From NCBI GenBank assembly GCA_029876055.1, contig CM056877.1:3844001-3908000 (forward strand): DNA of 64,000 nucleotides. The letters run 5' to 3'. This document shows positions 23,327 to 33,604 of the stretch, one piece after another. Both the position numbers and the translations under genes were made by a program. Within the stretch, counting starts at the first letter, position 1. Each line of letters starts with the position of its first letter. The DNA comes from Madurella fahalii. Its lineage: Eukaryota > Ascomycota > Sordariomycetes > Sordariales. The notes under the pieces were generated by a model. It made no database searches. It was not told the origin of the DNA and saw only the letters and a list, made by a program, of their open reading frames with translations.

Positions 23327-24706
23327 GAGCCTCGGGGTTTTAACGCACTCTCTTCCGTCCCTTCTTCTCTTCTGGGGGGTGTGTGTGTAAGTTGATAGCT
23401 TGGTGTGTATGTACATGATTGATGTGTGTGTATGCATCTGGGTATCTGATATGTTTTTTGGTAGAAAGGGAGGCCATGGAGCGGAGGGAGGTTAATCTGG
23501 GGATTTTTGCCTTTTTTTTTCCCGGGATAATGAAAGAACTGGACTTGGTATTGGTTGACATTGCGCATTTGCTATGGTGGTCTCGTACACTGGGTCTGAT
23601 GCTCCCAACTGGAGGAACGTCTCTTCCATACTGTGTAGGAAGTAGGTGCCGTATCCCTGCCCTGCTTCTACTCTGGTACTATGAGTTTCTTATTCTCCTA
23701 GCCACGGTCTCCTTCCGAGCCAATCAAAGCCGCCACGCAGCTTCTGCGTTCTGTTGGTTTGTGATGGAACCTGTCGCCTGCAGTTTCTGACCGCCAGTGC
23801 CTTGAAGCCGCGTTCTGTAAGGGAGGGAGAAAGGGAGGGACCTCGGTTCCCTGTACGGCGATTTGCTGTGTGCTTACTAAAAGATTGCGAATTTGCTGGG
23901 TGAGATACACTGTGGCAGCTGAAACTTTGGGTTGACAAATGCCTGGCTGCTTGGAATCTCATTGGGGGTCGGTCGAAAGGTGCCCCGTACTGTTAGTGAT
24001 TGAAGGGTGGGTTGGGGCTGGCGGTGGCGTCTTGGCGCAACTTCGAAATTGCCTGTACCCCGTCCCCTAGAGATACGTATTTTACCGTAAAGTCTTCTCC
24101 ACCATCGAAGCAAGGCGGCTCGGGAGGTTTATGGGCCTTTGCTTTAGCAACTTTAGCAACGCTCGGTAGACAATCGAACCTTGCATCATTTGGCGCGTCG
24201 ATGTGTGGTGCTAAGTTTCTTAGACGCGTGGCTGCCCTGTTCGCTGAGAGACGAAGTGTTTTAGTAGGAAAGTCGCTGGGGGCCGTTTGACATGGTAGTT
24301 CATTAGTCATAGCTGGGTAATCGAATACAAGGTCTTCACACTGACGGAATTACACGTTATTTACAGTCACCCTGCTAAGTGCTGTTGTCTCTGCGGGACA
24401 CGGCTTAAACTGCAGTTTGCTGAAAGGTCCAGATCGTGTCAGAACCTCCCCCGTCCCAGCCTTTCCACTCCCCAGGAGAGAGAGCCCGCCATAAGGGGCC
24501 TGGCTCCGCCGAAATTACCCAACTGACCTTCGTTTCTCGCGGAGCGCGGTCCAGAATCGCGCTTATCTTTCTCGACGGCTCTTGCGCTGCATCACGATCC
24601 GTCCTTAGTCCGCGACATCCCCGCTCATCCTCATACTTTATCCCCGTTTCCGGGCTGCGCCCTGCCCGCTTCCCAATGCCCCCCTCTCTGAGGCCATTGC
24701 TCCACG
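23327..24706. other. Intergenic between chitinase and Myb gene
   Basis: Holds the chitinase 3' UTR (short TG repeats at about 23380-23430) and the Myb gene promoter and leader. No further gene seen. A short upstream ATG frame overlaps the Myb start (see findings). Confidence 0.5.
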
Positions 24707-26389
24707 ATGGCTACCATCGAGCCACGGCTCATACACCTCCTCAACAATTCACAAACTCCTGATCTTCCCCCGATTCAGCTCCGGCCCTTGGGGGCGGCCT
24801 CGAACCAGTCACTGTCGCTTCCCCCGCTCAAATCCGATCTCGCGGGCGGCGGCCAGCCCGCCGACAGGACCCTTCCAACCCAAATCCCCCCAATCCATGG
24901 CGTCGGCGACGACCATGTTACGAAGCCAGCTGGTCGGCCAGACGACGGCTCGGGTTTGTTCACTGCATCAATACGCCCACTCCAGCTTCTTCTCACCGAA
25001 ACTGAGCTAGCCCCGTCGACGATTCCCCTGCGCATGATTGTGGACGATGTGCCCGAGAGCTCGGAAGATGCCTCGAACAAGAAGAGGCACAGGACGCTCC
25101 CCGCCAAGGAGGACTTCGTCCAGCTACCGCAGCCGCTCAAGAAGCAAAAGTCGGCGCAGCAGGTCGTCCCTCCGATAATCGCAGGTCTGCACCAACCCCC
25201 GCCCGATCCCGCCGTCTTCCCACCCATCACCTCGGCGTCTTTTGACGACAACGAGCCTCTTGGTCTGGCCGTGTGGAAGGAACTTAAGGATTTTGAAGAC
25301 CGGCCGCTCACCTTCCGCGCCGTCGATGTCGAGAAACACATCGCTCAGAAAAAGCGGCGTGCCATGAAGCCAAGGAAAAAGTGGACTGAAGAGGAAACCA
25401 ACAACCTCTTGCTCGGCGTAAGCCGCCACGGGGTCGGGAGGTGGACGTCTATCCTGGAGGACCCGGCCTTCAAGTTTAACGGCCGCACTGCCGGCGACCT
25501 CAAGGATCGGTTCAGGACGTGCTGCCCTGAGGAACTGCGTGTACCCTCGTCAGAGGACCGCCCCGGCAACGGGGACAATGGCTCAGCCACTAATTCGGAG
25601 GAGACTGGTAGACCTAAGAATGGATGTCAGCTCGAGGACATCCTGATAACAACCGGGGGCAGCGCAGCCGAACAGGACGCGGCCTCGCCGTCTGCACCGC
25701 CGAACTCGGATGCGCCCAAGCGGAGGAAGACCCGGGCACACCGCAAGAAGCTCGAGGACCTAGCCGAGCTCGGTATTCACGGCCCATTCGTCAAGTCGCA
25801 CCGCCGTAAGCGCCGACCATTCACCAGGCAGGATGACAGGGAGATTCTGGATGGCCTCCAGAAGTACGGTCCGTCGTGGACCCGGATCCAGCGGGACTCC
25901 AAGTACAATCTGTCGACGCGGCAACCTACCGACCTGCGCGATCGAGTGAGGAACAAGTATCCCGATATATATTCTAAAATCGAGAAAGCCAATGTCCAGG
26001 TCAAGGAGGCCTCGCGTGGCAAGGGTAGCGTCCTGGAACCATCGGTCAACACGGCCGCCGAAACCCCCCGTAACTCTGCTGCTCCCATGTCATTGGAACA
26101 ACAACTGAATCGGTCAGGTTCCAAGGAAGACATGTCGAGACGGCCCAATCCTACCAGCTTCTACGAGTCGACCGAGTCGCTGCCAGGCTTGGCCGATCTT
26201 TTTGATATGAATGAGCCTGCGGGGCCGTCTTTCCTCGGAAGCGCACACGAGATGGACATGAGCAACCTCTTGCTGGATGATTCTCACGCCTCGAATGAGC
26301 ACTCGAGGTTTGGAGTCGCCGACGCGGCCTCTAATGGGGCTTCGCCGGCCAGCGGGCATCCAGATTCCCGCTTGGCTCAAGACAGGTAG
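24707..26389 (+). CDS. Two-Myb (telobox-type) DNA-binding protein, Teb1/Tay1-like
   Basis: One open frame of 560 codons. Two SANT/Myb repeats are visible: residues about 222-275 (KWTEEETNNLLLGVSRHGVG then RTAGDLKDRFRT) and about 368-425 (PFTRQDDREILDGLQKYGPS then RQPTDLRDRVRNKYP). Both third helices carry the (V/T)DLKDR(F/W)R-like signature of telobox Mybs, as in S. pombe Teb1 and Yarrowia Tay1, which bind TTAGGG/AACCCT-like DNA. A KKRHR-type basic patch may be a nuclear signal. The rest is disordered. The assignment rests on the double Myb and the helix signature; the target is inference. The end is uncertain: the terminal AQDR-stop overlaps a good donor (GTAGGA at 26386) followed by a TGATAAC branch and CCAG/GCAG acceptors at about 26433-26442, so splicing could swap the last residue or two for a roughly 25-residue tail ending near 26516. 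Confidence 0.8.
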   Translation: MATIEPRLIHLLNNSQTPDLPPIQLRPLGAASNQSLSLPPLKSDLAGGGQPADRTLPTQIPPIHGVGDDHVTKPAGRPDDGSGLFTASIRPLQLLLTETELAPSTIPLRMIVDDVPESSEDASNKKRHRTLPAKEDFVQLPQPLKKQKSAQQVVPPIIAGLHQPPPDPAVFPPITSASFDDNEPLGLAVWKELKDFEDRPLTFRAVDVEKHIAQKKRRAMKPRKKWTEEETNNLLLGVSRHGVGRWTSILEDPAFKFNGRTAGDLKDRFRTCCPEELRVPSSEDRPGNGDNGSATNSEETGRPKNGCQLEDILITTGGSAAEQDAASPSAPPNSDAPKRRKTRAHRKKLEDLAELGIHGPFVKSHRRKRRPFTRQDDREILDGLQKYGPSWTRIQRDSKYNLSTRQPTDLRDRVRNKYPDIYSKIEKANVQVKEASRGKGSVLEPSVNTAAETPRNSAAPMSLEQQLNRSGSKEDMSRRPNPTSFYESTESLPGLADLFDMNEPAGPSFLGSAHEMDMSNLLLDDSHASNEHSRFGVADAASNGASPASGHPDSRLAQDR

Positions 26390-27153
26390 GACACCACCGT
26401 TGGTGCTCCTGATAACGTGGCTTTTCACCGCCAGTCTTTGCAGCGGCTTTCAAGTTGCGGATTTCCTATGCAATGCCTCGCAGCATTCTACAATTAGACA
26501 ACTTTTAAGAGCTTGATGTTTGGGAGATTGTCATAGCTGCCGTGGCAGTTGACCGTCGTTACGGTTTCGTGTTTTACTTTTTTCTTTTACAATCATTGAT
26601 ACAACTGGGCGTTTTCGGGACGCTGTGTGCCAAAGAAACACATACGCGATGGGGTAAGAGGGAAATCTTATAAGATAGAAAGGGAGCAATCTCGATCTCT
26701 GGGAGGAGCACTCTAAGTTGGCTGCTGACAGTTCTTGACACTCCCATCAGCGCTCTCTCGTTTGTGCTACGTTTCGAGGCCTGCCGACTCATCAACGGCC
26801 GGACAGATAGGAAATTAACATTTTGTGTGAATCAAAGCCAAGGAATATGACGCCGTCGCCAGACTCAAATCTCAGCTGTGAAGAGATAGACCGGCCATAA
26901 CAATTATTCTTCGGAGAGGGTTGTCAAGAGAGCCCTAACCCTGAGGTAGGAATAATTCCCATTCTTCACTTCCAGGAGCCCGGGCACAGACCACTAGATT
27001 TGCCCGCCCAGACCGCCTTGCTGCCCCCACCAATTTAGCTAGGGCTTGCATAGCACAAAACCAATTTTCTGATTGATTTCGCCGTGCCTCACTTCGCGAT
27101 ATTCCTTTCAGTTTTCCCATCGACCAGCACATCGGCAACAACATCGAGCCAAG
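26390..27153. other. Intergenic: eS4 promoter region
   Basis: 3' flank of the Myb gene and promoter of the ribosomal protein gene. No other gene seen. It includes a telomere-like box listed separately. Confidence 0.5.
26934..26943 (+). promoter_or_regulatory. Telomere-like box in the eS4 promoter
   Basis: The decamer CCCTAACCCT lies 211 bp upstream of the eS4 start codon. TTAGGG/AACCCT boxes are known sites for Tbf1/Teb1-type Myb factors, which regulate ribosomal protein or histone genes in several fungi. That this site is used here is inference. Confidence 0.45.
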
Positions 27154-28243
27154 ATGGGTAGAGGACCGTAAGTAGTTTCGACATTGAATTCCCACTTCCA
27201 AGTCGACTGGCTATTTCTTCCACTGGATTTCGAGATGCCATCCCGACGAGAAAGTGCAACATTGCATTTTCCCAGCTCTGCAAACAACACGCATCGATTT
27301 CGCGATGTTAACACACGGTGAACAGGAAGAAGCACCAGAAGCGCCTTAGCGCGCCGTCGCACTGGCTCCTCGACAAGCTGTCGGGCGTCTACGCTCCTCG
27401 CCCGTCGGCCGGTCCTCACAAGCTCCGCGACTGCATGCCGCTGATCGTCTTCGTCCGCAACCGCCTCAAGTATGCGCTCAACTACCGCGAGACCAAGGCC
27501 ATCATGATGCAGCGCCTGGTCAAGGTCGACGGCAAGGTCCGCACCGACATGACCTACCCCGCCGGCTTCATGGACGTTATCACGATCGAGAAGACTGGCG
27601 AGAACTTCCGCCTCATCTACGACACCAAGGGCCGCTTCACCGTCCACCGCATTCAGGACGAGGAGGCCAAGTACAAGCTCGGCAAGGTCAAGCGCGTCCA
27701 GCTCGGCCGTGGTGGTGTGCCATTCTTGGTTACGCATGATGCAAGAACGTAAGTTCTGTCGACATCTGTCAGCCGTTGGACCAAGCTTTGGTTGGATCGT
27801 TGGAACAGCTCCCTTGTGGGACCACGATCAAAGCAGGATCTCTACGGTTGGTATGTCAACTTCCCTGAGTTTGCTAACATAGACTGGGCAGCATCCGCTA
27901 CCCCGATCCCCTGATCAAGGTCAACGACACTGTCAAGATTGACCTTGAGACTGGCAAGATCACCGACTTTATCAAGTTTGACACTGGCGCCATCGCCATG
28001 GTCACTGGTGGTCGTAACATGGGCCGCGTCGGTGTCATCACTCACCGTGAGCGCCACGACGGCGGCTTCGGCATCGTTCACCTCAAGGATGCCATTGACA
28101 ACACCTTCACTACCCGTGAGACCAACGTCTTCGTCATTGGTAGCGAGAAGCCCTGGGTCTCCCTTCCCAAGGGCAAGGGTGTCAAACTCACCATCGCTGA
28201 GGAGCGTGACCGGAGACGGGCCCACACTCTTGCTGGTCACTAA
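27154..28243 (+). CDS. rps4: 40S ribosomal protein eS4 (S4e)
   Basis: Three exons, 27154-27167, 27326-27748 and 27892-28243, give 262 residues, the normal eS4 length. The product starts MGRGPKKHQKRLSAPSHWLL and contains the family landmarks KVDGKVRTDMTYPAGFMDV, ENFRLIYDTKGRF, VTHDARTIRYPDP, GKITDFIKFDTG and the KOW-like MVTGGRNMGRVGVI. It is a structural protein of the small subunit. The first coding exon is only 14 nt (MGRG plus two bases), a common layout for fungal ribosomal protein genes. Introns are 158 and 143 nt with GTAAGT donors and, in intron 2, a TTGCTAAC branch. Strong codon bias (GGC, GTC, AAG) fits high expression. Confidence 0.97.
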
Positions 28244-29325
28244 GCGGGTTATTACGGATTTGGGCAGGGCATTTGGGTTGCTGATCTTTCACAAAAAAGC
28301 ATGCTGGAGGATGGAGTACCGGATGTCACTTTAGTTTAGGCTCGGAAGAAATGAGCCTTTTGCTAACTGGTATACCTGGGTCTGGATTCGGCCCGTTCCA
28401 ATACTGGACTGCCCTTCCACATGAGACTTGATTTTCTTTTGCTCGCTGTGACGTGCACCTTTCTATAAATACTTCAAGGATACTTCCTTTCTTTGTTTCT
28501 TTCTCTTTTCTTTTCTTTCTTTTTATTTTGTTTTATTTAATTCTATTTTCTTTTTGTCAGGTCTAGAACTGTCCGGCCAGGCCCCTGGGAGCGGTGAATG
28601 AGGTGTTTTGTCACATCGGCTCATGCATCTCATCTGGGCTCAGCCTCCGGAAGCGACAGGACAAACCCCCATGCTTTATCCCCGCTAAGTTCTTCTCTTC
28701 AGACAGATTGGACGCATTGCAGACGTCACAGCCAAGCAGGCCGTAACAGCACCACTTATTGACGAGGATCCTCAAGCCACCACGCCCAAGTTTCAGTCAC
28801 TCACAATGCAGACGCCGCCCGCCACGCCTCGGGCGTTGGTATCCCTCTTGTTGATGTGAACGATACTGTGGGTCCCGGTGAAGAACGGGAAGCGCCCCCC
28901 ACGCCCTCGGGTTGCTTTCTCCCCCGTGATCCCTTGCCTATCGCCTTCTTTCTTTCTCGGGGAGGCGGAAAAAGATAGGACTTCAAAAAACCCGCGTTCA
29001 GTTATTCAGTCACCGCTTGTTGGATGGACCTAATGCGGGTGAGCACCTAGGCACTGAGCAGCTACCTACCTGTAGGAACGCAAAACCGCAAGACTGGGAG
29101 CGGCCGGGCTCTGACCTGCGGGGTCTTGGCCTAGAGAGCTAGTCGGGGGGAACAATCCTGAGCGTAGCGAAACCGTGAACGTGTTGATTTCAACAAAGTT
29201 CTACTCATCACTGGCAAATAGGATCGGCAAGGCGCGAGGTATTTCGGAATCAAAGCAAAGCAAAAAGTTAATGAACGCAGAGCAAATAACTCAAAATGTA
29301 AACTTTAATATCACCTCTGACCGGC
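28244..29325. other. Intergenic, pyrimidine-rich tract
   Basis: No gene recognised. A strong T/C-rich tract (about 28470-28560) follows the eS4 gene; the rest is ordinary. Confidence 0.5.
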
Positions 29326-30519
29326 GTGGCAGACATCTTGGCGCTCTTCAATGCCCTTCCTCCCGAACTCCGGCACATTGTCTGGCCGTTCTCAGTGCCC
29401 GATGACGAGCCCGAGGTCTGCCTTGCTCAGTATGAGAACCTACAACTACGCCACACCGACGAACTTCGGGAGCTTATGGTGGTGGAGACGGCGTTCCCGC
29501 TGTTGATGCACGTGTGCCGTGAGTCTCGCGACTTTATGCTGCACCACAGCCAAGTCCGCTTCCCCTTCTCTGTGGATGCCGGATGTGGCGTGCCGCTCTG
29601 CCCTCTCCGCCCCGACTTGGGACACCATGTTTTCGGATCAATACGCGCAAGCCAAGCTTGTTGGAACTCGCTAGACACCGATGTCTCCGGCGGCTGGCTC
29701 TCTCAATTACGGCACATAGCAATCTCCTCATCGACGACCCCCGAACGGGATTATTGTAACCGCCACTATCATCCGGCACTGCTGCGAGCTCCAGAGCATC
29801 CCGTTGATATTCCCTTACTCGTGGGCCGGTGCCTGGGTGGCTACCGCGTCCCGGGAGCTGGAACGACGGCGATGCAAGCTCCGACGCATCGAGTACGATC
29901 GTGGATATGCTCTCCCTCGCCCAGGCGGAACCACCCCTCCGGGTCTGCTCAAGTTCCCCGAGCCTGACGAGCCCGGGTCAAGGCGTCCGTTGACCGAAAC
30001 ACAGAGGCTTGCGGATACTCGATGGGAGGTCCGAGGCACCCTGAAGGATTTCATGGCGCACATCCCCGGAGACGCTCGACGGGCGCGGCGCGAGAATCGT
30101 CCGCTCACGCGAGAAAGCACGACGCCGGCTGTGTGGGGAGCACTGAGATGCGCTTATTCGCGCCCCTGGCCTGCTTCCCCCAGACGTTTGTTAAATGGCT
30201 GCGGCGGGAAGTGGACCGGGATCTCCCCTACGAGATACGCGCCAGAGACGCGCAGCGAGAGCGATCGGAGCGCATTCTCATGCGGATTGGACACGTAGGA
30301 CCTTGGCCGCCACGGCCGGTGGCTGTGCGCTGTGCATGTACTGGCCTCGGGAGTTATGTCGATTGTCAGGATAGGAACGTCTGCACTAAGCGTAATAGAA
30401 GACCGGGAGGAAAGTGCCGGTTGGAGGTGCTGGTTTTAGACGCGACCCATGATACCTGGTTTACCAAATCAGCAACGTGTTTCGGGACGGAAGAGAGGCC
30501 GACACGCGCTACTCTATGA
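29326..30519 (+). pseudogene. Broken 2EXR-domain gene
   Basis: The frame from 29326 begins with the 2EXR signature (LFNALPPELRHIVWPFSVPDD, then VCRESRDFML), a fungal family related to F-box-like proteins and often found in many copies. There is no ATG in frame: the nearest, at 29296, is followed directly by TAA. The reading frame then shifts by one near a C5 run (29738-29742), continuing as PNGIIVTATIIRHCCELQS and IFPYSWAGAWV, and shifts again near a GGGG (30135-30138), continuing as STEMRLFAPLACFPQTFVKW and ending at 30517-30519. No plausible introns bridge these joins. I read it as a decayed copy with at least two frameshifts and a lost start. A tiny intron (35 nt) after the 29296 ATG is possible but too short to trust. 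Confidence 0.65.
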
Positions 30520-33500
30520 GCCCGGAATTCTGTGGACGTGATGAAAAGTTGTTGGTGATGGTTTTGCTAAGTTTTACCAGACTGAGCCTCTGAACGGTTG
30601 GCGCAACTTGTTTGCGTTGAATCCTGATCGACTTCCAAGCAACTTGTGGACGGGTCAACATAGACTCCGGAGCTATTTCACCGCCAACTCTATAAAAGGA
30701 GCATTGACAACTAGTACCAACGTGCCGGGCCAAGCACGGGGGTTGTTGTCTAGAATCATCAATATTTTGGTACTGTCGAGTACTCGTAAGGGTTACCTCC
30801 AGGAGGGGAGGATCATCGTCACCTGCAGGAAAACGCGGGGGTCTTCCCATACAATGCGGTGGGTGTGTAGTGAAGCTCATCGACTACTTCTTTGGGCAAT
30901 GAATGGATGGTGGCAAGTTTTCATGCATTGGGCCTGCAGACTGGCGTCCCTTGCAGCTGCTTATACTGCTGGGATGCTTAGCAGTTAGGCTGAGCTGCTT
31001 CTCTACGTCCGTCCTAGAAGGCGATGCCAGTGGTGTGCGGGTGAATGGAAGGCAGTGAGCTACGAGACAGTTCGAAAACCGATGCAACATCATCGATGGA
31101 GGTCCCCCCCCCTTAGACGTCGTGCCCAGCTTCTTCAGGCAGAAATGCAGCGTGGGTGGTGGCGGTAATGGTTGTGTGAGCGGGAGTCAGCGCAATTTCT
31201 CCATCAGTCGGTGTGGAATCTGTAGCCCGGAGGACTTTTTGGTTGATGCGGTCAGTGGGGGGACAGCGTATCCAGCTTCAGCGAGTCCGATCGGCTGAGT
31301 GGTTTTGGATGCAGCTCAGGCCGGAGATGCCTTGGAAGATGCCGCTGCCCTTTACCCAGGCAAGTTCCAGACTCAGCGGGTCCCAAAAGTTACTGTGGAC
31401 AACAAGGCTGTAGTGGGGCAGCTTACTAGAATACCGTGCAGGGCACTGTGACAGGGAAGGAACTTAGGTTCTCGCCCTCAACCTCAGATAATGAGAATGG
31501 TAATTCTAAGTTGTAACTCCACGGTACAATGGGATTTGCTCACGACCCCGGCAGATGCTGCGTCCAGAACTCTACCACACAAGGGATTCCAGGTCCAAAC
31601 GGCCCCCAACCAAAACTAAAAGACCCATTCCAATGCGCGGGGTCTCATTGGGTCTTCCCACCTGCCGGCGCCGTCTGAGGGGAAGCAGGCTTAGGCTTGA
31701 CCGTGTTTACCTGGGATTGCATCCTGTGCAACCTTCGTACATGGAAACTTGACCGTAATCCAAGATCCCATGACCTTCGCAAAAATTAATGTCCCATGCT
31801 GGCCACTCGGTGTGCGACGTGCAGATGGAAAAAGCACAGCGATTCTCGGCTTCCGGGCCGTCTCTGGCTTCGTCCGCGTATTCCCTTGGGGAGCAGTAAC
31901 TTGGGAACCACGGGACCTTCCAGGTCCTTGAGTCAACGCCAACACAATCCGACACAGTGTGTCGGTGGTATGGAGAGACCACTTCTCAACGCCCGGGTCC
32001 CCCACTCCTTCTTGACCTACAAGCAGGACTTGGGTTCCCAGCTCTGGCAGGGCCACAGCCGCCTTTCCCGTCGCGTTCCGCGGCCCTTGTCGAAAACCAC
32101 ACCGCTCGAGGGGAATGTTCTATTTCAAGTGAAGGACCTCTCTTCGTTACCGCCGTTACCCAACAGACAAGCGACGCTCAAATGGGCCCCATTAAAGCCT
32201 CGCGTGGATGATAAGCAGATAGATCGGGCCGGTCGTGGCACGCTTGAGCGCCCGGCCACTTAGTTGACGGCTTTTGAAATCAATGTGTCAGGATGTAGCA
32301 CTGCAGAAGAAATTCTCGAAATGATCGCGTGGTCTGAATCTGACTGATGACGTCCGTCGGTCCCTCCCCGCAGAAACCCGAGGCGATCGAGAGGGTACCC
32401 CTATGCGGGGGAAGCGTGCGCACTTACCGAAACAGGCAGTATGCACCTTTTAGTTGGTCCTTAATGGTACAGCAACGGTACCTTAACCAGGTTGTTTCCG
32501 TTCCGTCAGGCTGGTTCCAGCTATCCCCGCCAACTCCCAACGGACTCTTCTGTGGCAAACTTTTCGACGTTTGCGCAAAGACTGAGTGTAGGGACAGGGG
32601 GATAAGCTCAGTTCAAATACCCTGTACAGAACGTGAGCTGCACGACAATTTCTGGGTCCGACGGCTTCCACCCCTGTCTCTCTTCGACAGGGCTCTTCGG
32701 CGTGGGCGTGGGAGCGAAGGCAGTGCACAGTATCCCAGAGAGACGAGCTGGACTGTACAGGCGATGTTCCTCTCCTAAAAACCCAAGTCCCTGCTTGGCG
32801 AACTTCGTCCTCCCACTCAACTCCCCTTGCCTTCCACCGCTCTCCGCTCCGCATCTGAGACGATTGCGCTAATTACCTTGCCTTACGCACATGATGCATC
32901 CATCCGTTTACTCATTTCGTTTTTACTTACACTACAGTATGTGTGCCGGGCCAGACTTTGCTTCTCCCGCCACCGGTCCTCTCTCAGCCTATGATTCGAT
33001 CCCACCTCTTCAACCATGGCCCCCTGGGACCGACCTCAGTACATCAACCCCGTCTTCCTTTTGACATGGCTTACACTAGTTTAGACAGCCCTTGATTGGG
33101 CCAGTTGCTTTCTCCACTTGCCCTGCATCCCGGGTTCCGGTGGGAAAGAGTTAGACATTATTATTAAGAGGCACTGCCTTCTCTCACGGTCAACATTGAT
33201 GGTTCCGAGACACGTTTTCTCGCCCGCCATGGACTCGCCATATCCGTAACCTTCCCTCGACAAGACCTATAAAAACCCCTCTCGTAGCGGCTGGTCTCTT
33301 ATAGCCTCGTCTTCTCTGTCTGCCGTCCTTCTACGCGCCTGTTGATAGTGTCGGCCACGGCAAGCGTGGGTATTACCGGCTCAAATCACACGGCTCGTCT
33401 CAAGCTGATCAAGACAAACTCTCCTGCCTGGACAGGCCCGGAGAGATAGAAACCGCATGATCCTTTGGGACACGGTCGGAATTCCCCAGTAGTTGCGCAA

Positions 33501-33604
33501 GAGAAGGGAGATAGTCCGGTCGCAACACAAACCGTTCTGTTGTTGCAATTGGCTCGCAAATCAAAGAGCGAATTGGCGCTTCCTTTTTTTTTTTTTTTTC
33601 CTGC
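30520..33604. other. Intergenic, no gene recognised
   Basis: About 3.1 kb with only short overlapping frames. A TATA-like CTATAAAAAC at about 33266 and a T16 run just before 33600 belong to the D-lactate dehydrogenase promoter and leader. A 22-codon ATG frame with a good context (33016-33084) is present but stops at once and shows no splice donor. Confidence 0.45.

Noticed and set aside
33016..33084. 22-codon ATG frame with good context upstream of DLD1
   Set aside because: Ends at a stop with no splice donor and no homology I can see.
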